DNA of 64,000 nt from Phallusia mammillata (taxonomy: Eukaryota > Chordata > Ascidiacea > Phlebobranchia > Ascidiidae): contig QLIY01000003.1 in assembly GCA_003260075.1 (NCBI GenBank), forward strand, positions 399,671-463,670, given 5' to 3'. Below, in pieces: positions 39,601 through 51,041 of the stretch (positions are counted from its first letter, which is position 1; every line of letters begins with the position of its first letter). Under the pieces are notes generated by a model, which saw only the letters and a list, made by a program, of their open reading frames with translations, was not told where the DNA came from and searched no databases. A program made the position numbers and the translations under genes.

Positions 39601-42600
39601 CGTTGTCCTCTCTGTCATTTTCAGGTTTGGTGGGAATTTTCTCGACAGGTTTCTCGATCAACTTTGATTTTGAAACTTCAACATCTTCATGTTTAACAGT
39701 TTTCACTTGTGTAACAACATCAGTATCAGACTCATTAGAAGTCAGTTGATTTTTTTGATGGAATGGTGCTTCATTGTCACGTTTTTGTTTAGCATGATTA
39801 GATATGATGTTTGCTTTGGCTGACAATTTATCACTACCACCAGTATTTACTTTTCTCTGGGTCGGCATTCCATCTGGATCACCTCTGGACATGACTTTTT
39901 CAGGTTCGTCAGTATCTTTTTGATCAATCACAGTTTCATCATGGATTCCCAGGAACTGCTTAGCAACTGCCATGTCATTGTTTCCAACACGAGTGGCTGT
40001 TGTCACAAAAGCAATAACAGCAGTGGTACCAGAAGGGGGTATAATAGGAGAATTGTGCTCCGATAAACCGGAAATGGACTCTCTTTTCATCATCTGGTCT
40101 TTTTCAACTACACCGTCCTCTTTAGACTCTTCAAACTTCTTCACATCAACATTTTTTTGTTCAGCAGATTTAACAGACTTCACTTTTGTCTTTTCTGTAT
40201 CAGAACCAGTAAAGACATCAAATTGAATAGAAGGCTGATGATCACTTTCACCACCAGATGATTCTCCTGTTTGCTCCTTTTCCATGTTTTGTTGGTGTTG
40301 GATTGTCATAAAGTTCAATTCCTTTTGAAACTCATCTTCTGAGCTTTCATAACCATCTTCATCATCTTCTTCTTCATTATCGGCATCTGATCCTACTACT
40401 TCATTTCGAGGAAACATATATTTGGGCTGCAATAAAGACCAGCCATCTGAATAGGGCATTTTGTTTTGTGGTGGTGTAACACTCAATGTGACATTATCTT
40501 CATGTGATGTCTCAGTACCATGTTGTATTTGTTTAAAATCTGCAGTTTTTCCATGGTTATATCCACCAGACATTTGCCTTTTCTCCATGTCATTTTCAGA
40601 ATGTGGTGAAGTTGGATTGTTGGCCTGTTGATAGTTCCCCATCTCTGAGAAATGATTGGAGAAGCCTGATGCAAATTCCTCACCTTTAGCAAGTTCATTT
40701 TGTGTTTTTAATGTTTCCTGTTCATTGCCATTTTGTCCGCTTTCTGTCGACAATTTTGAGCCAGAATGTTCAACAAAATCATTCTGATGAGATTCTTCTT
40801 GTGAAAATGATCTTTCTGTTTCCCTAATCAGATTTTCATGGGAAATCTGTTTTGTTATTGCACTTGGCAGTGGTACATCATTATTACTTGATATATCACC
40901 AAGTCTGGCATTATCAGTGGCAGGCGGTAAAGTTCTTTGAGGTTTGTTGACTGTAGCACTTTTATCTTCAAGTGGTAAAGTGTGCTGATTTTTAAAGGAA
41001 TGTTGTCTTTCTAAAACTGTGCTTTTAGTAAGCAGTGCCCTATTGTTGTCCCATACCATTGATGAAGATTCAAAGACTTCTGATTGAGGCTGTTTCTGTG
41101 CTTCTTGTTTGTGATCACTGGTGGACCCAGACAATAATCTACAAAAGCCAAAAAATCAAGATTCTTGATTTGTGCAAACATAGTTGCTTGGTAACTTACA
41201 GAAACAATACACTACCACTAATTTCAGTAGCAATTTTGAACAATGGGTTAAAAGTCTGGTGGCAAACACAAGTGCTGTGGAGAGGCAATTGTGTGAGAAG
41301 TGTTACTTGTTTTCGGGACTGAGCACACATGCCTCTAATAAAGGGCCCTGTTTGCACAAAAGCTAAAACCACTTGATGTAAAGAGCAAAGCCAGTTATGT
41401 GATCTAACCGCTACAATAGGACTTCAGGCTTTTTCATGGTTGTGTCAATGGGGCTTAAAAGTTTCTCGATACGTAGAACAAATTGTGGCTTACTTTATTG
41501 TTGCAAATTTATCATAAAAATAATCATGGCATAAAAATACAGCTTCCAGTAAAACAAAAGTATATTTATATTAGACATGGATGAAGAAGTTTGATGAAAG
41601 AAGCAAACATTTAAAATAATAGCCAACCAATTTCAATCAACAATGAAAGGAATTGCTAAAAATATATACATCCGACCCATGGTATACCTCATTTTCATTT
41701 TGTTTATGGTGGAGTCATCAGAATCACTCTGGTCCTGTTCCATATAGCCTGAATCATTATTAGTACTGTTGGTCGGTGGTTTTTCCTCCATGACAATGGA
41801 AGATTGAGAAATGCCTCTGCTTTCTAAACCTGTAGTTAGGGTTTGGGGATCAAATGGCAAGGTGGGAAGGTTCCCACCGTATACAGGGGAACCATGAGAA
41901 ACACTAATCTGGTATGATGCATTACTACTTGTGCCAGATATTGGGCGATCATGCAAGCTGTACTCTTTTGATTTGCGCATTGGGTTATTTGAATGATGGG
42001 TGGATAAATAAACAGCATGCTTGGGGTGAGTGGGGTTAGTAGGTAACTGGGGAGAGGTGTTAATAAATTGTCGTCTCCTTTTTGTACTGCTGGTTATACT
42101 TGGATTAGAATAAATGTGGTTGTGATTGCCAAGGGAATCGTGCATTTTGTAGTCATGCAAATGGGGTAAATTAAAGAGGTTAGGTTCACAGCTTTCAAGT
42201 GGATCAACATTGCTATAGGCTGGGGGTAAAATGGGTGGGAAAAAACAAACAAAAGTTTTGCAACAAAACTTTTGGACAAACTAAGCAGGCATAACTTGCT
42301 ATAAAAGCAGAAATAATTAGACGCTCAGCAAGTAAGTGCCATAGCTCTATCAACTGCTACTACATGCTTACCAAACACCAAATTTAGTTTTTGCAGTTCA
42401 TATTTTAAGAACATGCACTAAAACTGATCCCATTGCAAATTATTTTAAGTACACAAACATTCAGTGCACAAAAGAAGACAATTTTTTTAAAAAATTGTCC
42501 TATTCAAATGTTTGCTTCAGTAATCAAACAAGTTATACTTCTGATAAAAAGCAACACAAAACAGACATTTTTGTGGTGAATATTGTTGATTAAAAACATA

Positions 42601-44010
42601 ATTCCTGAGTTAGTAAAATTTTTCTAAACACAAACATAGACAACGCATAGATTTTTACCAAAGTTTTTGTGTACTTGAGTCAAGTATAAGCACCTTCACT
42701 GACCTTGCGAAGAATTTGTAGATGAACGATTTGGCATGTTGTAATGAACCTTACGCTTTTGAGGTCCCTCATGCAAGACTGATTTTGCCTGACTGGGTTG
42801 ACTTCGTTCAACAAGCACATGATCTTCTGGGTGCTTGAAAGGAGACATAGCATCAGATGCTTGACCAGGGGTTGTTCGGCCACGCTGGCCACGTGGAAAG
42901 ATCGGCTTGTTTGGGTTTTCACCAGTCAAACTGCTTTTTCCACTTATGTGTCGCTTCTGCCGTTTGATGTCCTTGCTTGCAGGTGGACTGGCAGCTTGAC
43001 TTCTGTAAACACTTTTATTGCTGTCATGCCTGTCATTTTCCATTGACCGCCTTAATTGGTCAACTATTGCCTTCTGCTTGTGTGACCCGTGTCTGACCAG
43101 CTGTTGTGATTCATGGCTTTCAGACACAGGATCACTATCTTCAAAACGCTGCTGTGTTGGTGTATGTTGTTTATAAATTGTTTCTGGTACCAGTTCTGGT
43201 GAAATGCTTTCTGGTTCAGAGAAAGGTTTATGCAAATCTTGCATCTTGGGGGTAATGGGAGGCAGAACAGAATAGTTGTACATATTGGGTTGCCCAGGCA
43301 AAACAAATATTTCTGGCATGATGCTCTGAAAAATGATTTAAGGTTTATAAATGCTAATAAAAGATTTATGTACAAGAAAAATATACAACATGAATATACT
43401 TACCTGAGGGGGAAGAAAAGTTTTCACTTTTAACTGTTTCTCTTGACTTTTGCGCACCTACATAAGTTTAGTTCAGTCACTTGATTGTCAGTATATTTCA
43501 ATTTTAAAAGGCATTTCAAAGTCTGTCATTTTAACACATATATTTTATTTTGCAATGTCTTTACCAAAGCCAAACAGCGTCCAATATGTTTCAAAAATAC
43601 ATAGCTCTTGGGAAAAAAGTTTTCCCCCAACTGGAGCCGCATGTCGTTCCGAAGTTTGGCGAGTGGAGTGTCTGGCAAAACTCTACAAACATACAAATCA
43701 AACTGCAAATTATGACCAGTGTTCAAAAGAATGTTGTACAACTGAGCTACCAAACCTGATAAATCCAACAGAGAATGTGTCAGCAATGACTTTATGACTG
43801 GCATAATTCAGTCTCTCTACCCAGTGCTCCATTGGAACAATGGAAATGTGTAGATCCACCAACTGAATAAATACATTTTTACAACAAACAATTACCAGCA
43901 ATGCTTTCAATATGGTGTACATTGTACAAACAAGATGGTACAAATGCAAAACGTTGGCTTACATTATCAGATGGTGGTCTATAGTCCACAGAATCTCCTC
44001 CATCACTCAT
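33676..44010 (-). CDS. SPATA1: SPATA1-like protein with C2H2 finger and long disordered insert
   Basis: Exons, 5' to 3': 43963-44010, 43756-43862, 43565-43682, 43404-43457, 42704-43325, 41688-42219, 39587-41138, 38786-38914, 38622-38709, 37981-38106, 37514-37672, from 36459 down to an uncertain end, about 35962-36054, 35627-35720, 35090-35192, 34186-34284, 33676-33798. The N-terminal LVDLHISIVPMEHW, the leucine-rich LAKLRNDMRLQLGENF, FLKHIGRCLALV and FLPPQSIMPEIFVLP align with vertebrate SPATA1. The C-terminal coiled coil (RDMWKKKFFEEKKR, LQHDIDGLRRKIEDAK, LRHQAEEDVKIVRREL) matches its C-terminal domain. SPATA1 is a sperm/cilium protein reported to bind IFT20. The middle is about 800 residues of Ser/Gln/Glu-rich disorder. 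Exon 37514-37672 encodes a C-x4-C-x12-H-x4-H finger that I do not recall in vertebrate SPATA1. One splice is unresolved: the exon from 36459 reads to a TGA at 36074-36076, and the next coding block lies in the same frame just after it. About 1,450 residues against about 460 in human. Confidence 0.8.
34889..35098. repeat. Direct duplication around a 10-C run beside a SPATA1 exon
   Basis: 34889-34982 recurs at 34993-35098 across C-run 34983-34992. The right copy has a short extra ACGTATACATAT segment. The left copy repeats the donor and first bases of the exon 35090-35192 and is cut at the C-run, so it is a non-functional stump. Confidence 0.85.
35295..35312. repeat. Isolated 18-C run in a SPATA1 intron
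   Basis: Eighteen C follow TTGG and precede GGATAAAAAG. No duplicated flank was found within several hundred bases. It sits in the intron between the exons at 35627-35720 and 35090-35192. Confidence 0.6.
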
Positions 44011-44868
44011 TTTGAAGATTTTAACGAGGTAAACCTTACTGTTAAATGTTGTCCATGTTTCTCCTAATCCAGCATACCTGCACTTGTTCAAGTAAACCCA
44101 ACACTTATAATGACATGCTAAAAAACCCTGAAAATGCGTCAACGAAGTAATAAATAATATACTAAAACAGAAAAAAACAACAACACTACGTTTACATTTA
44201 ACCGGTCATTATGCAACCACTGCATGCCAATTTTCAACACAATTGTTGCATTAGACTTCGGTTGCATAAATCAAACTTGTCCCGTTAAAAAAATAGTTAA
44301 TGAGAAAAACTGTACGCGTTGCAGCAAGGAGTTTGCAGCTGTTGCTAGTCGCAACCATGCACGTTACACATAGAAATATATTACGAATTACGTATTCCAC
44401 TACTTTCAAATCAAATCAAACTTTAAAAAAACTGTACGCTGTTCACGCTGCCAATTAAAAACTAAACTAGAAGACATTGGTGATAACAGCGCGTACATGT
44501 TTCAAAAAAGTATTTTTTACGTTTTGCCTTGTACTGACGTCTAGCGGATAAAAATTCTGACAGACCAAAAACCCAAACTTATCTTGTTTTACTTGTACGA
44601 ACACTCCTAACCACCATTTACTAATTTGGGAAGTTTAGTAGTAACATACGCATACCTAAATCTGTGTTAGTAAAGCCTGTATTTATCCAGGACCATGTAC
44701 CACGAAAACATAACTCAGTTACAGGGAACTCAAAACCGACAAACAAACACTTGCGTCCATATAAAACAAAACTTTGGAACTTTAAACAAAATAATGCTAC
44801 ACAGGAAAGTTCGCGTTTTGGCGTCTTCGAAAGCGGCCGAAACAGGGCAAAATTGTTAAACCTGTTAT

Positions 44869-46961
44869 CTATCTGCAACCACAGTTTGTTGCAATCATGT
44901 GCGGAAACATCTTGGTGACGAGTTCCCCCTCTTCTTGTGTGATGTAATGCTGAGTTTCAAACGAAGTTGGAACACAGCACACACGGTTAGTCGCTTCCTA
45001 CAGAGAAAATAAAAAGAGTCGTGCGATTGAAGCCGGTATGACAAACGTCCAGTCAAAAACATACGTACGTAGCTTATCAATATCGCGTGATTTGTGGCGT
45101 CGACGTGATCAGGAATAGGAAGAGCGCAGCTTCCAACACATTCCGAGATGTCCCAGAACTGTTTGCCTTGCTCCGGCCAAGACACTTTAAATCTCTAAAG
45201 GTCGATTAGTTCGTGAAATATAGGTTTAGAGAAGTTGGACATAAGAAACTGTGCTTACCTTTGTTGTATTTGAATTTACTACGAAGGAAATGAGGTGACA
45301 AGGTTGTCGATGTTTCAAGTATCTCGGAGTGTTTATGACTGTTGCTCGGCTCCCCCTGTTTTTATGCAAACGCCGAACTGATGTGTCTGCTGATCTGGTC
45401 CGTCTCCGGAGTTGACTCTTACGATAATAATGAATTACTGGTGGTTGTCGTCGCGTGTAGCCTGTAAAGTCAACACAACGTTACACTAAGTAGTGAACGC
45501 TGACTACAACGACCCACTGGCGTCCATGTAACCACTAGCAAATATATTTGGTGACTCTCAAAAACACAAGCGTCACCTGTGTCTCCGCGACGTAACTTTG
45601 CTTGTAGCCGCTTCCTTACCAATCGGTTTCTGCGTGGCGAGGAATGTCGAAAATGCAATACCAACCCAAGAACTTTGTCCACGACGGGAGCCGTAGACCT
45701 ACTTCTTACCCCTACAAAAGTAAAACTTATTGGTGTTTAAAATGTAAGTATAAAACACTTCATGAGAACTAAATGCCAGCGCTACAAAACCTACACTGTT
45801 GTCACGCTTTTGATAGATACTATCAAATAACTTACACTCGTGAAAAAACCGTTGCCGTGGTTGAATGTTTACAAAAATTGTCAAATTATGTGATTGCGAT
45901 CGATGCCAAGTTGTCAGAAAAGTAGTTTTCAAGTCCAGGACAAGAAAACGACCGTCTCCAAAGGAACATGTCGGCTACAAAATACACTTAGTTTGACATT
46001 TGACACAAAGTTTTCGTAAATGGAACATACCTGTAAACTCGTGTGCAAAGTACGAAGTGATGTTCCTTCCCCGACCGACGCCATTGTACTATACGTGCCA
46101 AACGCTTCTCCAATGTCCAACGGTTTTTGTCGTAAAACAACCACTTCTGCTGCCACCAGTTGCTGTCGGTCAAAACTGAAACAAATTGTATAAACATGTA
46201 TTCCAACTAAACAAATGCAATTATCCAACTTTTGCCGGGAAGGTCGAATAGTTATTGTGCCGTTATGAATTTTCCAGTTGCTTTCATGCACCAGTGGCAC
46301 AACGGTTGATGTCCTTTGACGAATAGAGAAAAAATGTTTCCATTGTTTGGTTATCTTTTTTGAGGATGTGTAGCATGGTGAAACATAATTCAACAATAGG
46401 TTTTCAATGCTTCCTTCTCTGTTTCTCCAATTGGATATGGCTAAAAGTAAAGTGTCATAAATAGTCTATTCACCTCATCCGGCTTTTAACTAAAAAAGCC
46501 TATAGAATAAATTATTACCGGATATATAGCTAAATATAGTAGTGTTCAGATCGTGACTTGCAATTCGTACATCATTGTTTGTCGTGGACGTTGGTGCTAA
46601 AGAAAAACATGAGCGGGAATTGCAAGGCCAACTACGCATGCATACATGAGGCAAACATATCTTACATGTGCGGCCCACTTTGGTTGCATTTCGAATGTGA
46701 TCCAGAAAACGCATACATCGTGATTTCAAATCTGTCCCAGGCAAATCGTTCAACCACCGATTGCTGAGGAAAAAAGAACAAGCAAAAATAACACAAACTT
46801 ATTAACTTAATTTTAACTTACTCATTTCGGTGAATCAAGCAGTCAACCAAGAAATCATCTTTGTGTCTGGATCTTCCATCAGACGTTGTTAAAAATCTCC
46901 CGATCATAAACTGAATGAAAAGACAGTACAAAACCAACTTCTGAGACAGATGCATGGCCAT
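44869..46961 (-). CDS. Divergent TGF-beta superfamily ligand precursor
   Basis: Secreted signalling ligand. Exons, 5' to 3': 46822-46961, 46519-46763, 46031-46440, 45836-45974, 45577-45711, 45259-45461, 45069-45194, 44869-44997. Sum 1527 nt, 508 residues, phases consistent. It starts with a hydrophobic signal peptide (QKLVLYCLFIQFMIG). The prodomain includes RFLVLDLKTTFLTTW, and a basic processing site LRRRTR ends near residue 379. The mature part of about 129 residues has the seven-cysteine pattern in order: QPCHLISF, SECVGSC, CC in RVCCVPTSF, and the terminal NCGCR followed by stop. The family signature TNHAILISY is present. It is odd in lacking the usual W-x-x-W after the first cysteine and in having a very short loop between TNHA and CC. 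I cannot assign it to BMP, nodal, inhibin or TGF-beta proper. One intron (45975-46030) is only 56 nt. Confidence 0.85.
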
Positions 46962-47580
46962 TGAACAAAACTGCTGGCAAGGTGTGCTTCGTCAACTGCA
47001 ACTCATCAAGCAGCTTGCTGGGGGCAATCAACCGCCTATTTGCGGAACACGTGCCTTGTCGCGACAATTGATTATTTACATTAATTCGGCCAGACATACA
47101 AGCAGTGAATCAGAGTTCGGAGTGCTAATGAGATTGCAAGATTTGCTTTAGCTTTAAGAAAAATCTAACAAACATGTTAGCGACACGAAAGAATATAGTT
47201 TTAACACCAAAGTTTTGTGGGGATTGGGACGACTCGATCGCAAGCAAGATTTCCCTCATTGAAATAGTCTGTATTGACTTTTGTTCCACACACCAAACTG
47301 CGATGAAAAAAAATTGAAAAAAATTAGTCTAACAAATTATCTAGCAAGTTACAAATAAGACTAACAGGCTTCTTGTGTTGTAAATAAATCTGCTATTTAA
47401 ATTGGTCGCGATTCATTGTATCAAAATCTATGAGAGGTATACAACCCGCAGATTTATTTAGGCAGACGTGCACACCAAATGTATATGGCGGCCGTGCAAA
47501 AACTTCTATGGAAAGGTAAAGTTGTGTATGCATATTACAAGCTAAATCTAGACACAAGTCATACTTTTAGTCGTTAACAG

Positions 47581-47640
47581 ATTATTGTCCTTTTGACAGA
47601 TTAATTATTGTCCTTTTGACAGATTATTGTCCTTTGACAT
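47581..47640. repeat. Three-copy tandem repeat, about 20-bp unit
   Basis: The unit ATTATTGTCCTTTTGACAG occurs three times in 60 bases, the last copy lacking one T and diverging at its end. It lies inside the old MITE 47433-48452. Confidence 0.85.
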
Positions 47641-48005
47641 ATAGCTTTCAAGACGCAAAAATCACTAAAATAGCCTTCAATTCATTTTGATAAAGTTGTT
47701 TCGCAAGAATGTGTGAGTAACATCGTGTACCCCAAAACAGCACAGACAACACTTAACGAAAACTTTTGAGTCATCCCTGAAAAGAATTGTGAGAACTTCT
47801 GTGTATAGGTTAGGCTACTATAGGCGCCAAAATTCTGGACGTAAATGTGTTTTCAAAAATTATTTCCTGACACAAAGTTTACGCCTAAATTGCAGACATG
47901 CCTCGGAAATTCCGGACGTCTGATTTCCCCATTGTAGGCTCATTAATTGCGATACAACATAAACCGTTAAAACAAAGTATAATAATATAAATGAAAACGT
48001 CAGAG

Positions 48006-48271
48006 CAGCGGTTCCCAACCTTTTTGGTGCCATGGCCCCTTGATAACATTTGCTAAGTTGCGGTGACCCCTAGGATTAAATTAGTAGGCTCTAAAATAAA
48101 ATTGACTGTATTTTTTGTCAACATTAAAGTAGTCTATAAGTTTATTTTAATGGCGCTAGTGGTCCTTGGCCTAAAACAAGTTTATGGGAACCATATGCCT
48201 TGTAGGCGACCCCAAGCAAATTGCCAGGCGACCTCATGTTGGGATTGTGACCTACAGGTTGGGAACCGTTG
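48006..48271. mobile_element. hAT-type MITE, about 266 bp, nested
   Basis: CAGCGGTTCCCAACC at the left and GGTTGGGAACCGTTG at the right form a near-perfect inverted repeat of the same type as the element at 19641-20104. Flanking octamers CGTCAGAG and TCTTCGAG agree only partly, so the target duplication has decayed. Confidence 0.7.
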
Positions 48272-49064
48272 TCTTCGAGTGATCAACCAATTTTCTGTTC
48301 AATCCATGGATAAAGAAATAAAATTTGAATTTTAGGCATACGAAAACCATGTTTTTCTTGTCTACTGAAATTTGTAAACAAAAAGCAATGAACACACTGG
48401 CGACCGTTGGTTAAAACCGGCCGTCTAATCGGAAAGGTTGTGCACCACACCTAATCTAGGGGGAAATGATATATTTACGTGGTTGAAATGAAATAACGGT
48501 AAGGACAAAAAATAGCGTAAGTCAAAAATGGGTCATTAAAAACTAGAACGAACATATTTTCAAGGAAGTCGTTTTTTGTAGAAATCAACAGTTGTTTGTA
48601 CATGTTACTTTGCAACAAAATCATGGCGGCAGCATCTGTATATATGAGACCCTTGCCCCTGTTGTATAAAAATATATAAAACTAAACTCATTCATGCGTA
48701 TCAAAAGGCTGGCGGGGTGACGAACTTTGGCTTCGACAAAGAGAAAAATATCTACGCAGTGCAACGCTTCGTTTTTTTTCTCGCGGTTTGACCACGTGTG
48801 TGTAATGTATAAACCTGACAGTGGTGTTGTTATCTGTGTTAAGATAAAAGTTATATAATTGTATTAACATTGTAGTGTAGCTTGGACTGTGATTTTGCCT
48901 CGCCTGGCGAAAAATGATTGACCAAAAAGTCCACAATCGCCAATTTGTTGCAAAGGTCCCCGTTTGGTTGCATCTTGCAATCACTCAACATTCTGGTCAC
49001 ATATATTTGTTTGATTTTCATTTAAAAGCAATAAAAATGAATCATTGTTTAAATTTTTGCTTAC

Positions 49065-49125
49065 AGGTTTTCTAACAATATCTCGGATGCATATTTGTTG
49101 CAAAAAATCTATTGTAAAACCATGA
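49065..49125 (+). promoter_or_regulatory. PRMT5 leader: 3' splice site and a uORF overlapping the start codon
   Basis: TTTAAATTTTTGCTTACAG ending at 49066 is a strong acceptor 55 nt upstream of the PRMT5 ATG, with no obvious donor nearby. This could be a trans-splice (spliced-leader) site or a 5'-UTR intron. After it, an upstream ATG at 49087 opens a 12-codon frame whose TGA (49123-49125) overlaps the PRMT5 ATG (49122-49124) as ATGA. Such an overlap could tune initiation. Confidence 0.45.
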
Positions 49126-51041
49126 CCAGAAAAAATAAACTTTCCTGTGGTTTGGATTTGGACTTTGATTCTAACATTGAAAATGCCTTGGAATGTAGCA
49201 GTGGTGAAGGATATGACTTTGTTTGTCTTGATATAGTGAATCCAGAAAAGAAAACACATTTTCTTAAAGCAGCAAGTGGTGATAAATTGGGTGACAAAAC
49301 TAAACCCGAGTTTATGCTAATTGGCCAAGAATGGTGTTCTCTGGTCGTGGGAAAAGTTTCTAAATGGCTTACACTAAACTCTGGTTTAGATGGCCAGAAA
49401 GCCTGTGCCGAAAATGCTTTGACCCAGGAATTGAATTTTGCAGCATACCTTAGTCTTCCTGCAGTTTTAGTATATTTACAAACACAAGATTGTGCAAGTC
49501 TTGCTAAAACTATTTATACACACTTGCTTACTAGTCATCATGGAATGACAGTGTGGGTAAATGTTCCACTGACTGTGGGCCCTGGGAAAATCAATGGAGT
49601 TGAAGAGGCAGATGAAGAAAACACAAGTCACGAAAAACAGGATAGTTGGCATTGGTGGAACAAGTTCCGCTGTTTGTGTGGTCAACATAATAGGATTGGA
49701 CTGGCTTTGGAAATTACAGCAGATTTACCAGATGAGCTGGTTTTGAAGCAATGGCTTGGGGAACCTATAAGATCAGTTGTTCTCCCAACAAGTGTGTTTC
49801 TTACAAACAAAAAGGGATTCCCAGTCCTTTCAAGAGCTCATCAATTTTTAATGATGCAGTTGCTTCGACTTAATTGTCAAATTGTGGTTACTGGGGGCAA
49901 TGAACATGATTCTGGGCTAAGGGTTTACCAGCAATATGTAAACCATTTGTTTAGCAGTCATCCACCTCTTGGCCAATACGAAGCATTTGCACAAGGGTAT
50001 GAAGATTATCTTCAAGCACCTTTACAGCCACTTATGGATAATCTTGAGTCTGCTACTTATGAAACATTTGAAAAAGATCCCATTAAATATCAGATGTATG
50101 AAGAAGCCATATACAAGTGCCTATCCAAAAAGTCCAAAGATAACAAGAGTGATTCTCATCTTGTGCTTATGGTTCTAGGAGCAGGTCGGGGACCATTGGT
50201 GCGGGCTTCTTTGAGAGCAGCTAGACAAGCAAAGGTCAAAGTAAAATGTTATGCTGTTGAAAAAAATGCCAATGCAGCTGTTACATTGGAGTTGCTCAGG
50301 CAACATGAGTGGATGAATGACGATGTCACTATCATTTCAAGTGACATGAGAAAATGGAAAGCTCCAGAATTGGCTGATGTGATAGTGTCTGAACTCTTGG
50401 GATCTTTTGGTGACAATGAACTTTCACCAGAATGTCTTGATGGGGCTGAGAGATTTCTTAAACCTGATGCCATTAGTATTCCTTGCAACTATACTTCCTA
50501 CTTGTCACCAGTTTCATCACAAAAATTGTACAATGAAGTCACTGGAGCTGGTTTATTGGATAAAGAAAAACGCCATGACGCTGCCTTTGAGACACCTTAT
50601 GTTGTCAGGATACATAATTGTCATGAACTGGCAGAGCCCAAAAAAGTGTTTTATTTTTCTCATCCAAAGCCAAAAGCAGACAACAACAGCCAAATTTCTG
50701 AAAATAATCAATATCTCAGCAATGTTCGTTATGCAGAGTTGTCATTTGATGTAAACAAATCAAGCATGCTACACGGTTTTGCTGGTTATTTCCATTGTAC
50801 GTTGTTTGATGATGTTTGTATTAGTATTGTTCCCCAAACACACTCGCCTGGCATGTTCAGCTGGTTTCCAATATTTTTCCCTTTGCTAACTCCTATATCT
50901 GTTAAACAAGGTGATGTGGTCAATGTAAATATGTGGAGGTGTTGTTCTGCCACCAAGGTGTGGTATGAATGGGCTGTTACTGAGCCATACACGTCACCAA
51001 TTCATAATCCTGCTGGGAGGTCTTACACTATAGGCCTTTAA
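49122..51041 (+). CDS. PRMT5: Protein arginine N-methyltransferase 5, intronless
   Basis: Type II methyltransferase making symmetric dimethylarginine on Sm proteins and histones, normally with the WD protein MEP50. 639 residues, against 637 in human, supporting the ATG at 49122; no in-frame ATG lies further upstream. The N-terminal TIM-barrel has QELNFAAYLSLPA, WHWWNKFRCLC and GEPIRSVVLPTSVFLTNKKG. The linker YLQAPLQPLMDNLES and FEKDPIKYQMYEEAIY match PRMT5 closely. SAM motif I is VLGAGRGPLVRASLRAA near residue 351. The double-E catalytic loop SELLGSFGDNELSPE has glutamates at 424 and 433. The C-terminal barrel ends in NPAGRSYTIGL. No intron interrupts it, unlike neighbours to the left. Confidence 0.97.
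   Translation: MTRKNKLSCGLDLDFDSNIENALECSSGEGYDFVCLDIVNPEKKTHFLKAASGDKLGDKTKPEFMLIGQEWCSLVVGKVSKWLTLNSGLDGQKACAENALTQELNFAAYLSLPAVLVYLQTQDCASLAKTIYTHLLTSHHGMTVWVNVPLTVGPGKINGVEEADEENTSHEKQDSWHWWNKFRCLCGQHNRIGLALEITADLPDELVLKQWLGEPIRSVVLPTSVFLTNKKGFPVLSRAHQFLMMQLLRLNCQIVVTGGNEHDSGLRVYQQYVNHLFSSHPPLGQYEAFAQGYEDYLQAPLQPLMDNLESATYETFEKDPIKYQMYEEAIYKCLSKKSKDNKSDSHLVLMVLGAGRGPLVRASLRAARQAKVKVKCYAVEKNANAAVTLELLRQHEWMNDDVTIISSDMRKWKAPELADVIVSELLGSFGDNELSPECLDGAERFLKPDAISIPCNYTSYLSPVSSQKLYNEVTGAGLLDKEKRHDAAFETPYVVRIHNCHELAEPKKVFYFSHPKPKADNNSQISENNQYLSNVRYAELSFDVNKSSMLHGFAGYFHCTLFDDVCISIVPQTHSPGMFSWFPIFFPLLTPISVKQGDVVNVNMWRCCSATKVWYEWAVTEPYTSPIHNPAGRSYTIGL

Larger units (their letters stand above)
47433..48452. 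mobile_element. Old hAT MITE of the 31.7-kb family, split by another MITE
   Basis: The left end GAGGTATACAACCCGCAG and the right end GAAAGGTTGTGCACCACACCT, with GGCGGCCGTGCAAAA and GGCGACCGTTGG inside, match the element at 31747-32241. Flanks AATCTATG (47425-47432) and AATCTAGG (48453-48460) match at seven of eight positions, an aged target duplication. The element at 48006-48271 lies within it. Confidence 0.6.

Noticed and set aside
39972..40226. 84-codon plus-strand frame inside the SPATA1 region
   Set aside because: Antisense to the long exon 39587-41138, which is in phase with its neighbours; no independent support.
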